Shown piece after piece: positions 17,301-23,923 of a DNA stretch of 31,997 bases (within the stretch, counting starts at the first letter, position 1; every line of letters begins with the position of its first letter). Position numbers and translations under genes: made by a program. Under the pieces are notes generated by a model. It saw only the letters and a list, made by a program, of their open reading frames with translations. It was not told the DNA's origin and did not search any database. The stretch is from positions 1-31,997 of the forward strand of contig SDOA01000042.1 in the NCBI GenBank assembly GCA_004524595.1, read 5' to 3'. The stretch comes from Candidatus Thorarchaeota archaeon. Lineage in GTDB: Archaea > Asgardarchaeota > Thorarchaeia > Thorarchaeales > Thorarchaeaceae.

Positions 17301-17399
17301 CAATTCGTACACTGTACCTTTTAGATCATAGAGTGTTTCAGCTATTGTCATAGCTGCTTTCTCATTAAATGGGGGGCGTTCACTGTCCTTGGATTGCAT
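14322..17399 (-). CDS. Trifunctional fusion: APH-type kinase, M23/LytM peptidase-like domain, class-III aminotransferase-fold phospho-lyase
   Basis: 1025 residues, cytosolic. Residues 15-340 are an aminoglycoside/choline-kinase-type fold with HNDTNDYN (His208, Asp210, Asn215) and DFGD (Asp232). Residues about 435-550 are an M23/LytM-like domain with the zinc ligands His447 and Asp451 (HLATD) and His539-Leu-His541. Residues about 595-1025 are a class-III PLP enzyme with SGSEANELALRLAR (695-708), DEVQTGFGR (831-839) and the Schiff-base Lys861 in GKPIGNGHPIG. The same fusion occurs in bacteria. Its end domains resemble human hydroxylysine kinase and the AGXT2L1/AGXT2L2 phospho-lyases (ethanolamine-phosphate and phosphohydroxylysine phospho-lyases), so a phosphorylate-then-eliminate route for an amino alcohol is a good inference. 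The ATG at 17399 has GGAG ten bases upstream. It is divergent from the wHTH gene across an operator-like region. Its last 60 bases overlap the convergent nuclease gene. Confidence 0.87.
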   Translation of the reverse strand: MQSKDSERPPFNEKAAMTIAETLYDLKGTVYELPSERDRNFRLSTDTGEEYILKISAASEKMENLEFQNAVLNHLNDVRELLRFPRVVQSKSGCEIDTWEDTHGTRYFIRLLVYLPGVVLAKINPHSPDLLNSLGQSIGNLTIGLKNFSHPAAHSKFYWDMKNASEVISQYSASIEDLEKRDIIDYFLGLFETSVLPYFKNLRCSIIHNDTNDYNIVVNRPHDENRSFGLLDFGDMIFSYTVFEIAVTIAYAILDKASPLTTAQQILRGYHSVSPLTENEIELLFPLICTRLAMSVSISAYQQAQEPDNEYLRISEVSAWNMLSKLRAIHPRFATYMFRNACGKEPCLNSSTIVKWLVENQDKFGHVLELPLTNESCCVVDLHVGSVSIPNPTHLEDPQKLDDVFNHVINNSKAMVGIGRYNEARLIYLSSQYTSPDNNYEETRTIHLATDLIVKPGTSVHCPIAGRIHSFKDNDHPSDNGPSLIIEHKIPEQNLKFYTLYGHLSKKSMVDVEVGALIDVGQQIGEVGDISENGGWPSHLHFQLIVDLLDKKGDFFGLAPPSQREVWKSICPDSNLILGIPHDIFPESELSKSKILTMREKYLSKSLSISYKSPLKIVRGFMQYLYDDEGQEYLDIRNNVPQVGHCNPIVVDALSRQAAVLNTNSRYLSHLLVNYADRLCAKFPEPLSVCFFVNSGSEANELALRLARTHTKQRDIIAIEGAYHGNTERLIDISSYKHDGPGGEGAPAHVHKVRMPDGYRGVFKSSDSSAGEKYAQDVCEAIQNIEKRNRKIMAFICEPLMGCGGQIIFPQGYLEASFKHVRKAGGVCIVDEVQTGFGRMGTHFWGFETQGVIPDIVTLGKPIGNGHPIGAVITTPEIAKSFHTGMEFFSTTGGNSVSCAVGLAVLDVIQNLQLQENSLKVGNYLLDRLNELKTRHPIIGDVRGIGLFIGVELVRDPISLEPASEETKYVVERMKDFKILVSLDGAQNNVLKIKPPLVFTTQDANRLVDTLDKILYEDPVCKQTM

Positions 17400-17511
17400 C
17401 TTTTAGCCGCTCCAATATGGTTATACTTCCAATCATCAATCATCGTATAAATATCAGCCTCATTCCCTTCAGCATATGTCTCAGAGATTACGGCGAAGAT
17501 AAACCTTATAT

Positions 17512-17567
17512 TTGCCAATAATATTTATTATAACTATTAGTGGCAATATTTTATTATAATATTGCCA
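17512..17567. promoter_or_regulatory. Operator-like cluster of TTGCCA half-sites in the divergent promoter region
   Basis: Three copies of one half-site occur in 56 bases. TGGCAATATT (17541-17550) and AATATTGCCA (17558-17567) form a perfect 10-bp inverted repeat with a 7-base AT spacer; a third half-site, TTGCCA (17512-17517), pairs with the TGGCAA at 17541-17546. TATA-like TTTATTATAA sequences lie between them. The cluster ends 8 bases before the ATG of the winged-helix gene, which suggests autoregulation and possible control of the divergent fusion gene. Confidence 0.6.
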
Positions 17568-17574
17568 TAAAATA

Positions 17575-17880
17575 ATGTCCGGTGTGAAAAAAATGGGATG
17601 GAATAATGATTTACCCCGTAGCGCTCTTGTAGTACTCGATCATATCTCAGCAGAAGGACCGATGGCACCTCGAGAAATTTCGAGAAAATTCAATGTACCT
17701 CTCAGGACTGTGACCTTTGCATTAAAGAAACTGACCCGACTTGATCTACTTAGAAAGACGCCGGACCTTATGGATATGCGACGACCACGGTATCATGCAA
17801 ATACAACACGAGTACGAGAACTATCTGATGTTATAGACCTCCTCAGGATACAAATGGGGATTCAATTAAGGGCTATATAG
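17575..17880 (+). CDS. Winged helix-turn-helix transcriptional regulator (MarR/ArsR-like)
   Basis: 101 residues. The core (ALVVLDHISAEGPMAPREISRKFNVPLRTVTFALKKLTRLDLLRKTPDLMDMRRPRYHA, about 17-74) has the winged-helix order: helix 1, helix 2 (MAPREISRKFN), recognition helix (LRTVTFALKKLTRLDLL) and a wing with basic residues. The C-terminal helix (SDVIDLLRIQMGIQLRAI) probably dimerises. It should bind the inverted repeat directly upstream. The ATG at 17575 lies inside the likely transcript start region without a ribosome site; a second ATG at 17593 has GGTG 8 bases before it and may be the true start. The same-strand genes that follow (SCP2, metallo-beta-lactamase) are probable targets. The effector is unknown. 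Confidence 0.82.
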   Translation: MSGVKKMGWNNDLPRSALVVLDHISAEGPMAPREISRKFNVPLRTVTFALKKLTRLDLLRKTPDLMDMRRPRYHANTTRVRELSDVIDLLRIQMGIQLRAI

Positions 17881-17990
17881 GCAAATTGACTGCATAACAA
17901 GTTTAGAATCAAAATCCTGAGCTAGAATGAGTCAGCCAAAAGACTTCTATCTAGCATCACACATACTTACTTCCATTGGAGGATTTCATA

Positions 17991-18413
17991 TTGGTATCAT
18001 TTGATAGCAAAGAACAACTTATGGAAATATTTCACAAGTTCTGGGCTGAAGCCAAAAAAGAAACTGAAGTCATGGAGAAACTCGCAAAATCACAGGTGGT
18101 TGTAAGATTTGATATTGAAGACCCTGAGGCACACCTCACCATAAATTTCAGAGATCCCGGACCAGGTGGAGAAATGGGAACACTCTCCTTTGACAGTGAT
18201 GTAGAACCTGAGATCACTGTTTGGTCAAAATCTGAAACAACGAATAAGTTCTGGCAGGATAAGTTGAGTACAACTGTTGCAATGGCTAGAGGTCAGGTAA
18301 AGCTTGAGGGATCAGTTTCCAAAGCCCTTGGGTTACTCTCAAAGATAAAACCATTGTACAAAATCTATCCTGAAGTATTAAGGGAGATGGGATTGACTCA
18401 CCTTATTCTTTAA
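17991..18413 (+). CDS. Stand-alone SCP2 sterol-carrier-fold protein
   Basis: 140 residues from the TTG at 17991, chosen because GGAGG (17978-17982) precedes it by 8 bases. The upstream in-frame TTG at 17976 overlaps that ribosome site and is unlikely. The sequence follows the SCP2 pattern: an N-terminal helix (SKEQLMEIFHKFWAEAKKE), beta strands (VVVRFDIEDPEAHLTINFRD... GTLSFDSDVEPEITVWSKSETTNKFWQDKLSTTVAMARGQVKLEGSVSKALGLLSKIKPLYKIYPEVLREMG). The MARGQVKLEGSVSKAL segment corresponds to the family's hallmark of a ligand-tunnel strand followed by a helix. It probably binds acyl chains or another hydrophobic ligand. The next gene starts 24 bases downstream on the same strand, so co-transcription with the metallo-beta-lactamase gene is likely. 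Confidence 0.78.
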   Translation: MVSFDSKEQLMEIFHKFWAEAKKETEVMEKLAKSQVVVRFDIEDPEAHLTINFRDPGPGGEMGTLSFDSDVEPEITVWSKSETTNKFWQDKLSTTVAMARGQVKLEGSVSKALGLLSKIKPLYKIYPEVLREMGLTHLIL

Positions 18414-18437
18414 GATTGAACTCTTGAGAGAGAGAAA

Positions 18438-19397
18438 ATGAAGGATTTACAGGTTGTAGATAACCTGATTATCACCATATTGGTCGACAATGTGATTGAA
18501 TGGTCTGGTAGTGAAACTCATGACAATGTGATGATTACCAATCAATGGGTTAAGGGGAAGAAAGCAAACCCAATTCATGTGTTTGGAGGTCATGGGTTAG
18601 CGTTTCTTATCCAGACCCAAATTGGTGAGAACACTTATGAGATACTCTACGATACAGGACCATCTGGAGAAATAATCAGTCATAATATTGAAGCATTAGG
18701 TCTGGATATATCTGGTGTAGCTGCAATTGTCATGAGTCATGGTCATTGGGATCATTTTGGTGGTCTATTGGAGGTTCTGAAGAAGATAGGTCATAAGAAC
18801 GTGCCAGTCCATATTCATCCAAGGATGATGGCGCTACGACGAACTGCGGCTCAGACTGAACAGGGAATGAAGATCATTAACTTTCCATCGGTACCAACAC
18901 TTGATGAGATAAAATCAGCTAGTGGCACACCAGTCATATCAATTGAACCAGTGCTACTTGCAGGTAACACAATTCTAAGGACAGGAGAGATCCCTCGTCG
19001 GAATGACTATGAGATTGGTTTTCCAAATCATCAAGCTCTTGTCGATGGAAAATGGATTGATGATTCGAAGGTAATAGATGATAACTGTCTCGCAATTCTC
19101 ACTAAGGAGGGACTTGTCATCGTGACTGGTTGCGCACACTCAGGGATAGTAAATTCAATCCATGAAGCAATCAATCTCACTGGAGAAAAGAGAGTGCGAG
19201 CAGTGATTGGTGGATTCCATCTAATGGGGAAGAATAATGCAATTCAGATCGAGAAGACCATTAAGGACCTCAAAGACATCTCACCTAAGATGCTTGTGCC
19301 CTGTCATTGCACAGGAGCACCAGCCCAATATGTCATGAATCAAGAATTTCCTAAAGCGTATGTCACAGGAAGTACAGGCAATCGGTATGTATTTTAA
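18438..19397 (+). CDS. Metallo-beta-lactamase-fold hydrolase, COG1237 type
   Basis: 319 residues, cytosolic. The metal site is complete: His101, His103, Asp105 and His106 in MSHGHWDHFGGL, then the GCAHSGI, IGGFHL and VPCHCTG motifs characteristic of the COG1237 branch. Relatives are often annotated as 7,8-dihydropterin-6-yl-methyl-4-(beta-D-ribofuranosyl)aminobenzene 5'-phosphate synthase, a name with uncertain support outside methanogens, so only hydrolase function is claimed here. The length is normal. The ATG at 18438 follows a purine-rich GAGAGAGAGAAA leader, 24 bases after the SCP2 stop. The gene is likely the third member of a regulator-SCP2-hydrolase unit. Cys residues beside the last two metal motifs may affect redox sensitivity. 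Confidence 0.85.
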   Translation: MKDLQVVDNLIITILVDNVIEWSGSETHDNVMITNQWVKGKKANPIHVFGGHGLAFLIQTQIGENTYEILYDTGPSGEIISHNIEALGLDISGVAAIVMSHGHWDHFGGLLEVLKKIGHKNVPVHIHPRMMALRRTAAQTEQGMKIINFPSVPTLDEIKSASGTPVISIEPVLLAGNTILRTGEIPRRNDYEIGFPNHQALVDGKWIDDSKVIDDNCLAILTKEGLVIVTGCAHSGIVNSIHEAINLTGEKRVRAVIGGFHLMGKNNAIQIEKTIKDLKDISPKMLVPCHCTGAPAQYVMNQEFPKAYVTGSTGNRYVF

Positions 19398-19446
19398 AAG
19401 TTAGAGATCATGACTGCGTTCTCATAATTATGGACACACGATAAAG

Positions 19447-19492
19447 TATATTAACAGATTTTCAGACAGAGAATATATTAACCATAGTTAAT
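19447..19492 (+). promoter_or_regulatory. Repeated TATATTAAC motif and inverted repeat before the DUF1858 gene
   Basis: TATATTAAC occurs at 19447-19455 and again at 19474-19482. The second copy is part of a perfect 6-bp inverted repeat, ATTAAC-CATA-GTTAAT (19477-19492), that ends 11 bases before the ATG. Either TATATTAAC copy could serve as TATA box; the inverted repeat would overlap the transcription start, as repressor sites do in archaea. GGTGA at 19493-19497 is the ribosome site. Confidence 0.45.
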
Positions 19493-19503
19493 GGTGATTA
19501 GTC

Positions 19504-19713
19504 ATGGCACAAGCTGTAAATAAACATATGAGTATCGCGGAAGTTGTAATGAAGTGGCCAAAGGCTGCTGGTGCGTTCATGGAGGCAGGTCTACATTGTT
19601 ATGGATGTGCAGCTGCACGCTTCGAAACAATAGAACAAGGAGCACTAGCTCATGGTATTGATCCCGATAAGCTGATCGAAGCAATCAATGAAGTGATTGA
19701 AGAAACTGAGTAG
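19504..19713 (+). CDS. DUF1858 (hybrid-cluster-protein-associated) disulfide domain protein
   Basis: 69 residues, a complete small domain. The pattern MSIAEVVMKWPKAAGAFMEAGLHCYGCAAARFETIEQGALAHGIDPDKLIEAINEVI is diagnostic of the DUF1858 family, with a redox-type Cys32-x-x-Cys35 in HCYGC. Family members are found beside hybrid-cluster proteins and in anaerobes; a disulfide or metal-cluster role is suspected but not proven. The ATG at 19504 has GGTGA six bases upstream. It has its own promoter-like region and is followed by a hairpin terminator, so it is probably a single-gene transcript. No hybrid-cluster protein gene lies in the window. Confidence 0.88.
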   Translation: MAQAVNKHMSIAEVVMKWPKAAGAFMEAGLHCYGCAAARFETIEQGALAHGIDPDKLIEAINEVIEETE

Positions 19714-19726
19714 AACTCGAATTGAT

Positions 19727-19777
19727 CCAGCCCTCAATATAGATGGGCTGGTTCTGTATCATCTACTTTTAATTTTG
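19727..19777 (+). terminator. Terminator after the DUF1858 gene
   Basis: A perfect 7-bp stem, CCAGCCC (19727-19733) with GGGCTGG (19745-19751), closes an 11-base loop and is followed by a T-rich tract (TTCTG...CTTTTAATTTTG). It separates the DUF1858 gene from the convergent panB gene. Confidence 0.65.
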
Positions 19778-19815
19778 TAATATGTATCTCAATGCAATCG
19801 TTCAATGTTAGATAT

Positions 19816-20670
19816 CTAATCTCGCAGAGGTTTTGTTCTCCCGTAGAGACGTCCAGTCTCTTCTTCTGACATCTCAAAACTATGTTCATGCTCAGGAAAC
19901 ACTCCATTCCTCACTTCATCGGAATATTTGGTAACAGCATCTCTGATGATACTCCTAATGTTTGCATATTTCTTAACAAACTTGGGTTTAAAGTCCTCAA
20001 AGAGACCTAGCATATCCCATAATACCAAGACTTGACCATCACAATAAGGTCCAGCACCGATTCCAATTGTTGGAATATCAACAGCTTCAGTTATCACTTT
20101 CGCAGTTTCTGAAGGCACCAACTCTATGACTATCGAAAATGCTCCAGCTTCTTCCAGACTTTTCGCCTGTTCGACCAAAGCATTTGTCATCTCAGCAGTC
20201 CTTCCCTGTACACGATATCCGCCAAGTTGGAAGATGGATTGTGGAGTCAGACCAATATGACCCATCACTGGAATTCCTGAATCGACAACAGCACGCACAA
20301 TATTAACAACTCGCCCAGCACCCTCAATTTTAACTGATTCAGCTCCACCTTCTTGGAGCATGAGCGCACAATTCTCAAGTGCTTGTTCTTCACTGATCTT
20401 GTAGGACATAAAGGGCATATCACCAATGATAAGAGAATCAGGCTTTGCGCGGGAAACAGCTGCACAGTGATGAATTACATCATCGAGAGTGACCGGAATA
20501 GTGCTCTCATACCCAAGTAATGCATTACCAACTGAGTCCCCAACAAGAATCATATCAACTCCACATTCACTCAAAATAGCAGCAGTGGGTGCATCATAAG
20601 CAGTGAGCATGACAATCTTCTTGCCCTTTTTCTTAAGTTCGCGAATTTTGTGTGTAGTCTTTCTTGCCAA
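19816..20670 (-). CDS. panB: 3-methyl-2-oxobutanoate hydroxymethyltransferase (ketopantoate hydroxymethyltransferase)
   Basis: 284 residues. The enzyme transfers a hydroxymethyl group from methylene-tetrahydrofolate or -tetrahydromethanopterin to 2-oxoisovalerate, the first step to pantothenate and coenzyme A. The (beta/alpha)8 barrel pattern is complete: KIVMLTAYDAPTA at the start, Mg ligands Asp45 (LVGDSVG), Asp84 (IGDMPF) and Glu116 (VKIEGAG), the catalytic Glu183 (VIELVPSE), then GIGAGPYCDGQVLVLWDMLGL. TTG at 20670 is the only possible upstream start, because a TAG precedes it in frame, and it gives the normal length. A TATA-like TATAAAT (complement of 20706-20714) about 40 bases upstream suggests its own promoter, even though the ATPase gene lies upstream on the same strand. 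No other pantothenate genes are adjacent. Confidence 0.95.
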   Translation of the reverse strand: MARKTTHKIRELKKKGKKIVMLTAYDAPTAAILSECGVDMILVGDSVGNALLGYESTIPVTLDDVIHHCAAVSRAKPDSLIIGDMPFMSYKISEEQALENCALMLQEGGAESVKIEGAGRVVNIVRAVVDSGIPVMGHIGLTPQSIFQLGGYRVQGRTAEMTNALVEQAKSLEEAGAFSIVIELVPSETAKVITEAVDIPTIGIGAGPYCDGQVLVLWDMLGLFEDFKPKFVKKYANIRSIIRDAVTKYSDEVRNGVFPEHEHSFEMSEEETGRLYGRTKPLRD

Positions 20671-20757
20671 GTCCTATTCGCCACATCCTCTCTACGCAAT
20701 TGGTTATTTATATAGTTCCTATAGCAGATATGCAATGTATATACATTGGGGAGATTA

Positions 20758-23736
20758 TTAGAGATCTATCTCTTTCTGACGAAAATGCCATTTATACAAC
20801 TCAACTCCGATTATTGTGGGGAGAGCCAGAAGGATACAGATTATCCAATCGTAGGCAGTCAAGGGAACGATATAGAAATTGAGGTTGTACATAGTCAGTA
20901 TCTGATTCACTTCAGGAACATACATCAAGAGATAATGTGCGAGATAGATAAGACCCAATAATAGTGCAAATATCCATGTTCCTGGTTCACGGAGGCTCTT
21001 ATGAATGGGCATGTTAATCCTTCGAATCAACAAGACGAGTGTACTCTCTACAATCAATATTACTGAGAGAAGCATTGACGTGGCTTTGAGGAGAATCCAG
21101 ATTGGACCTTCGATACTGTAGAAGAGATTAGGTTCGTCAGGTCTGAATACTGCCCAAAATCCACTCATATTCTCAGGTGTAACTTCCACAATACCAAGAT
21201 AACCTGTAAAGGTTAGGAAGTATACACAAGCTGCTCCAATTGCCATCAGAAGTACATTCAATGCCATAATCTTTCCAAGATTTTTAGTGATTATTTCTTG
21301 GCTATCTCGTGGTTTATCTTCCATTGCACGAGGTGATGTTCTATCAAAAACCAACGCCAGACCAGGGAATGAGTGTGTAGTGACAACTAGATAGATTTGT
21401 TGCCATTGACTCAAGATCTCGATGGCACTTGGGAGGATAAAGAGAGCTCCAAAGAAGATGATACTTTCAAAGAGGTTTATTGCAACATAGAAATAGATCA
21501 TCATTCGAATCTTATTGAAGAGTCCTCTTCCCTGATGAACCCCCGAAACGATAGATGCGAAACTATCATCAGTGATGACGATATCAGCTGCCTCTTTCGC
21601 AACATCAGTCCCAGTGATGCCCATTGCAATTCCAGCATCACTCATTGCAAGAGCCAAAGCATCGTTGACACCATCTCCCGTCATGGCTACTACTTTCTTC
21701 TGGTCCTGATATCGTTCTACGATGATTTGTTTGTGCTCAGGATTGACACGTGCGAAAACATTGGTTCTAGCAAAGTCCTCATTAGTGATATCATGGATTT
21801 GATGACCTTCAACAACCAGTGAGTTCTGTGTGAAGACACCCAAATCTTTCGCAATTGTTTTGGCAGTAGCAGCAGCGTCGCCAGTAATCATAATCACATT
21901 AATACCAGCGCTATGACATGCCCGGACAGCTTCCTTGACACCTTCACGCGGGGGATCTACAATGCACGCAAATCCCAGATAGATGAGTTTGCTCTCTGTT
22001 TTTTCTCGAGCTTTGTTACCAGTTGGAACTGATTCCATTTGCTTATATGCTAGAGAGATGACACGATATCCCTTGGAGGCAAAATCATTTGCGAGTGCAG
22101 TCACTCTATCAGCAAGACCAGGCGTCATTATTGATGGTGTGTCCGCACCATCACTGAATTCACAGAGAGGAAGAAGGACTTCAGTAGCACCTTTCACAAA
22201 TGCTACAAATTTGTCTCCATCTTGACAGATTTTAGACATTCGTTTTAGCTCTGATTCAAATGGAAACTCTTCTACAATAGTATATTTCTTCTTTATACCA
22301 GGTTCATCAATACCACTCTTTCTGAACAGAGTGAGTAGAGCAGCGTCAGTGGGATCGCCAAGAGGTATCCAGATGGTTCCTTGATCAGGGATTTCTTCTT
22401 TTACTATCTCAGAGTCATTGGCAATTCCCCCACAGGTCACAAGCCTAAAGAGGCCTTTCCATCTGAAGACATCGTTCACTGGTTCTTCTTCAATATCGGC
22501 AAGATTAGAGTTTGTGGCGCCCTTTAGAAGCATGATATGACCTGAGGGTTCGTATCCATCTCCTCTAACAGAGAAGAGATTTTTAGTGTCCCAGCAGTAT
22601 TTTACAGTCATCTGGTTTTTCGTCATGGTCCCAGTTTTGTCACTGCAGATAACACTCACACGACCAAGACTCTCGACTGCCGAGAGATCTCGAATTATCA
22701 CACCTCTTTTGGCCATTGCAAGAACACCAGTCAGTAAGACAATAGTTGTCAACAGAGGTATGTTGATTGGCATAATAGTCATAGCACGGGTTATTCCAGC
22801 TCCAATTCGCTCTGAAACGGTCTGGGGTGTGAAAATGAATGGCTCTCCACTAAGGAAGGGGTAGACAACTACTTGCCACATCACAGACACTGCCATTAAG
22901 ATAATTGCAGCAATTCCAAGGTACTTAGCAAGAACATTGACTTTTCTTCTTAGAGGAATATCACCTGTATTTAGTGCTTCAAGAGTTCCCTGAATCTTAC
23001 CAATTTCAGTATGACTGCCAGTTGCAGTCGTAATCACAGTGGCCATGCCGGTTGCGACGTAAGTCCCGAAGAAGACCATGTTCAGTCGATCTGTAAGCAT
23101 TGAATCTTTGGAAACATGAGCATCCTCATTCTTCATCACCGGAACACTTTCACCAGTAAGTGAAGCTTCCTCTGTCATAAGATTAGACGAAGAGACAATA
23201 CGCCCATCGGATGGAATCCTATAACCTTGTTCAAGCTTGACAATGTCACCTGGAACAATATCAATCGGAGAGATGTTTGCTTCTTTTCCATTCCTGATAA
23301 CACGAGCTTCACCAGCAGATAATTGCTCTAGAGCTTCCAGTTTCTTCTGAGCACGAAATTGTTGGATCATAGCAACAATCGCATTGACTGCAACAACGGC
23401 AAGCCATACTGTTGCTCCACCTATGGTGTTCAAATCAGAGGGGAAAAAGAAAGCAATTAGAATCAAAGCAAATGAACTTATGATATAGATAGTGATGAGC
23501 CAGTTCAGGATAGGAGCAATATAGACTTGCCAGAAGTCACCACGGTATTTAGGAATGGTATTAGGACCTACTTCTTGAAGGCGTTGCTTCGCTTCATCAC
23601 CTGTAAGCCCTTGCATTCTATCAACATTGAGGGTCTCGAAAACTTCCTCAAGAGGCATAGAATAGTATGCAACAGCGGGTTCAGTCTCTGTGATGGCGTC
23701 TTCTTTTGACAAAGCAGGTACCTCTTGAGGTTTCAT
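20758..23736 (-). CDS. P2-like P-type cation-transporting ATPase with altered ion site
   Basis: 992 residues from the ATG at 23736 (a TTG one codon earlier is possible; residue numbers here count from that TTG). An N-terminal cation-ATPase domain is followed by TGES (195-198) in the actuator, Asp367 in CSDKTGT (the phosphorylated residue), KGATE in the nucleotide domain, DPPR and MTGDGVND (686-693), and about ten TM helices. TM4 reads MPINIPLL instead of PEGLP, so the acidic ion ligand is Ile325. TM5 retains Asn755 and Glu758 (INLFES). TM6 reads VTTHSFPG, where the usual Asp is His789. The protein is clearly a functional-looking P-type ATPase, but calcium as substrate is unlikely; proton, monovalent or other ions are open. 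It is followed by panB after 87 bases. Confidence 0.9.
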   Translation of the reverse strand: MKPQEVPALSKEDAITETEPAVAYYSMPLEEVFETLNVDRMQGLTGDEAKQRLQEVGPNTIPKYRGDFWQVYIAPILNWLITIYIISSFALILIAFFFPSDLNTIGGATVWLAVVAVNAIVAMIQQFRAQKKLEALEQLSAGEARVIRNGKEANISPIDIVPGDIVKLEQGYRIPSDGRIVSSSNLMTEEASLTGESVPVMKNEDAHVSKDSMLTDRLNMVFFGTYVATGMATVITTATGSHTEIGKIQGTLEALNTGDIPLRRKVNVLAKYLGIAAIILMAVSVMWQVVVYPFLSGEPFIFTPQTVSERIGAGITRAMTIMPINIPLLTTIVLLTGVLAMAKRGVIIRDLSAVESLGRVSVICSDKTGTMTKNQMTVKYCWDTKNLFSVRGDGYEPSGHIMLLKGATNSNLADIEEEPVNDVFRWKGLFRLVTCGGIANDSEIVKEEIPDQGTIWIPLGDPTDAALLTLFRKSGIDEPGIKKKYTIVEEFPFESELKRMSKICQDGDKFVAFVKGATEVLLPLCEFSDGADTPSIMTPGLADRVTALANDFASKGYRVISLAYKQMESVPTGNKAREKTESKLIYLGFACIVDPPREGVKEAVRACHSAGINVIMITGDAAATAKTIAKDLGVFTQNSLVVEGHQIHDITNEDFARTNVFARVNPEHKQIIVERYQDQKKVVAMTGDGVNDALALAMSDAGIAMGITGTDVAKEAADIVITDDSFASIVSGVHQGRGLFNKIRMMIYFYVAINLFESIIFFGALFILPSAIEILSQWQQIYLVVTTHSFPGLALVFDRTSPRAMEDKPRDSQEIITKNLGKIMALNVLLMAIGAACVYFLTFTGYLGIVEVTPENMSGFWAVFRPDEPNLFYSIEGPIWILLKATSMLLSVILIVESTLVLLIRRINMPIHKSLREPGTWIFALLLGLIYLAHYLLMYVPEVNQILTMYNLNFYIVPLTAYDWIICILLALPTIIGVELYKWHFRQKEIDL

Positions 23737-23923
23737 CAATTGATAGAATCGCAGATAAATGAAACTCGAATGGTCCCATCTTCCCGACTTAATTAATTCG
23801 CATGATGTACAACCTTTTGAAGCTTTTCTGTGATAATAGAAACTTACCGGTGGCGATAGATTCTTACGTGGTAAAGTTAAGCAACAAACAACGCACGTGA
23901 TTCACTGTTTTAGGTGTAGTATA

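Noticed and set aside
17512..17567. Short repeats considered as a CRISPR remnant
   Set aside because: The repeat unit is only 6-10 bases, is inverted rather than direct, and sits exactly in a promoter region; no cas gene is present.
21397..21822. 141-residue plus-strand frame inside the P-type ATPase gene
   Set aside because: It is antisense to the conserved MTGDGVND region and has no start signal.
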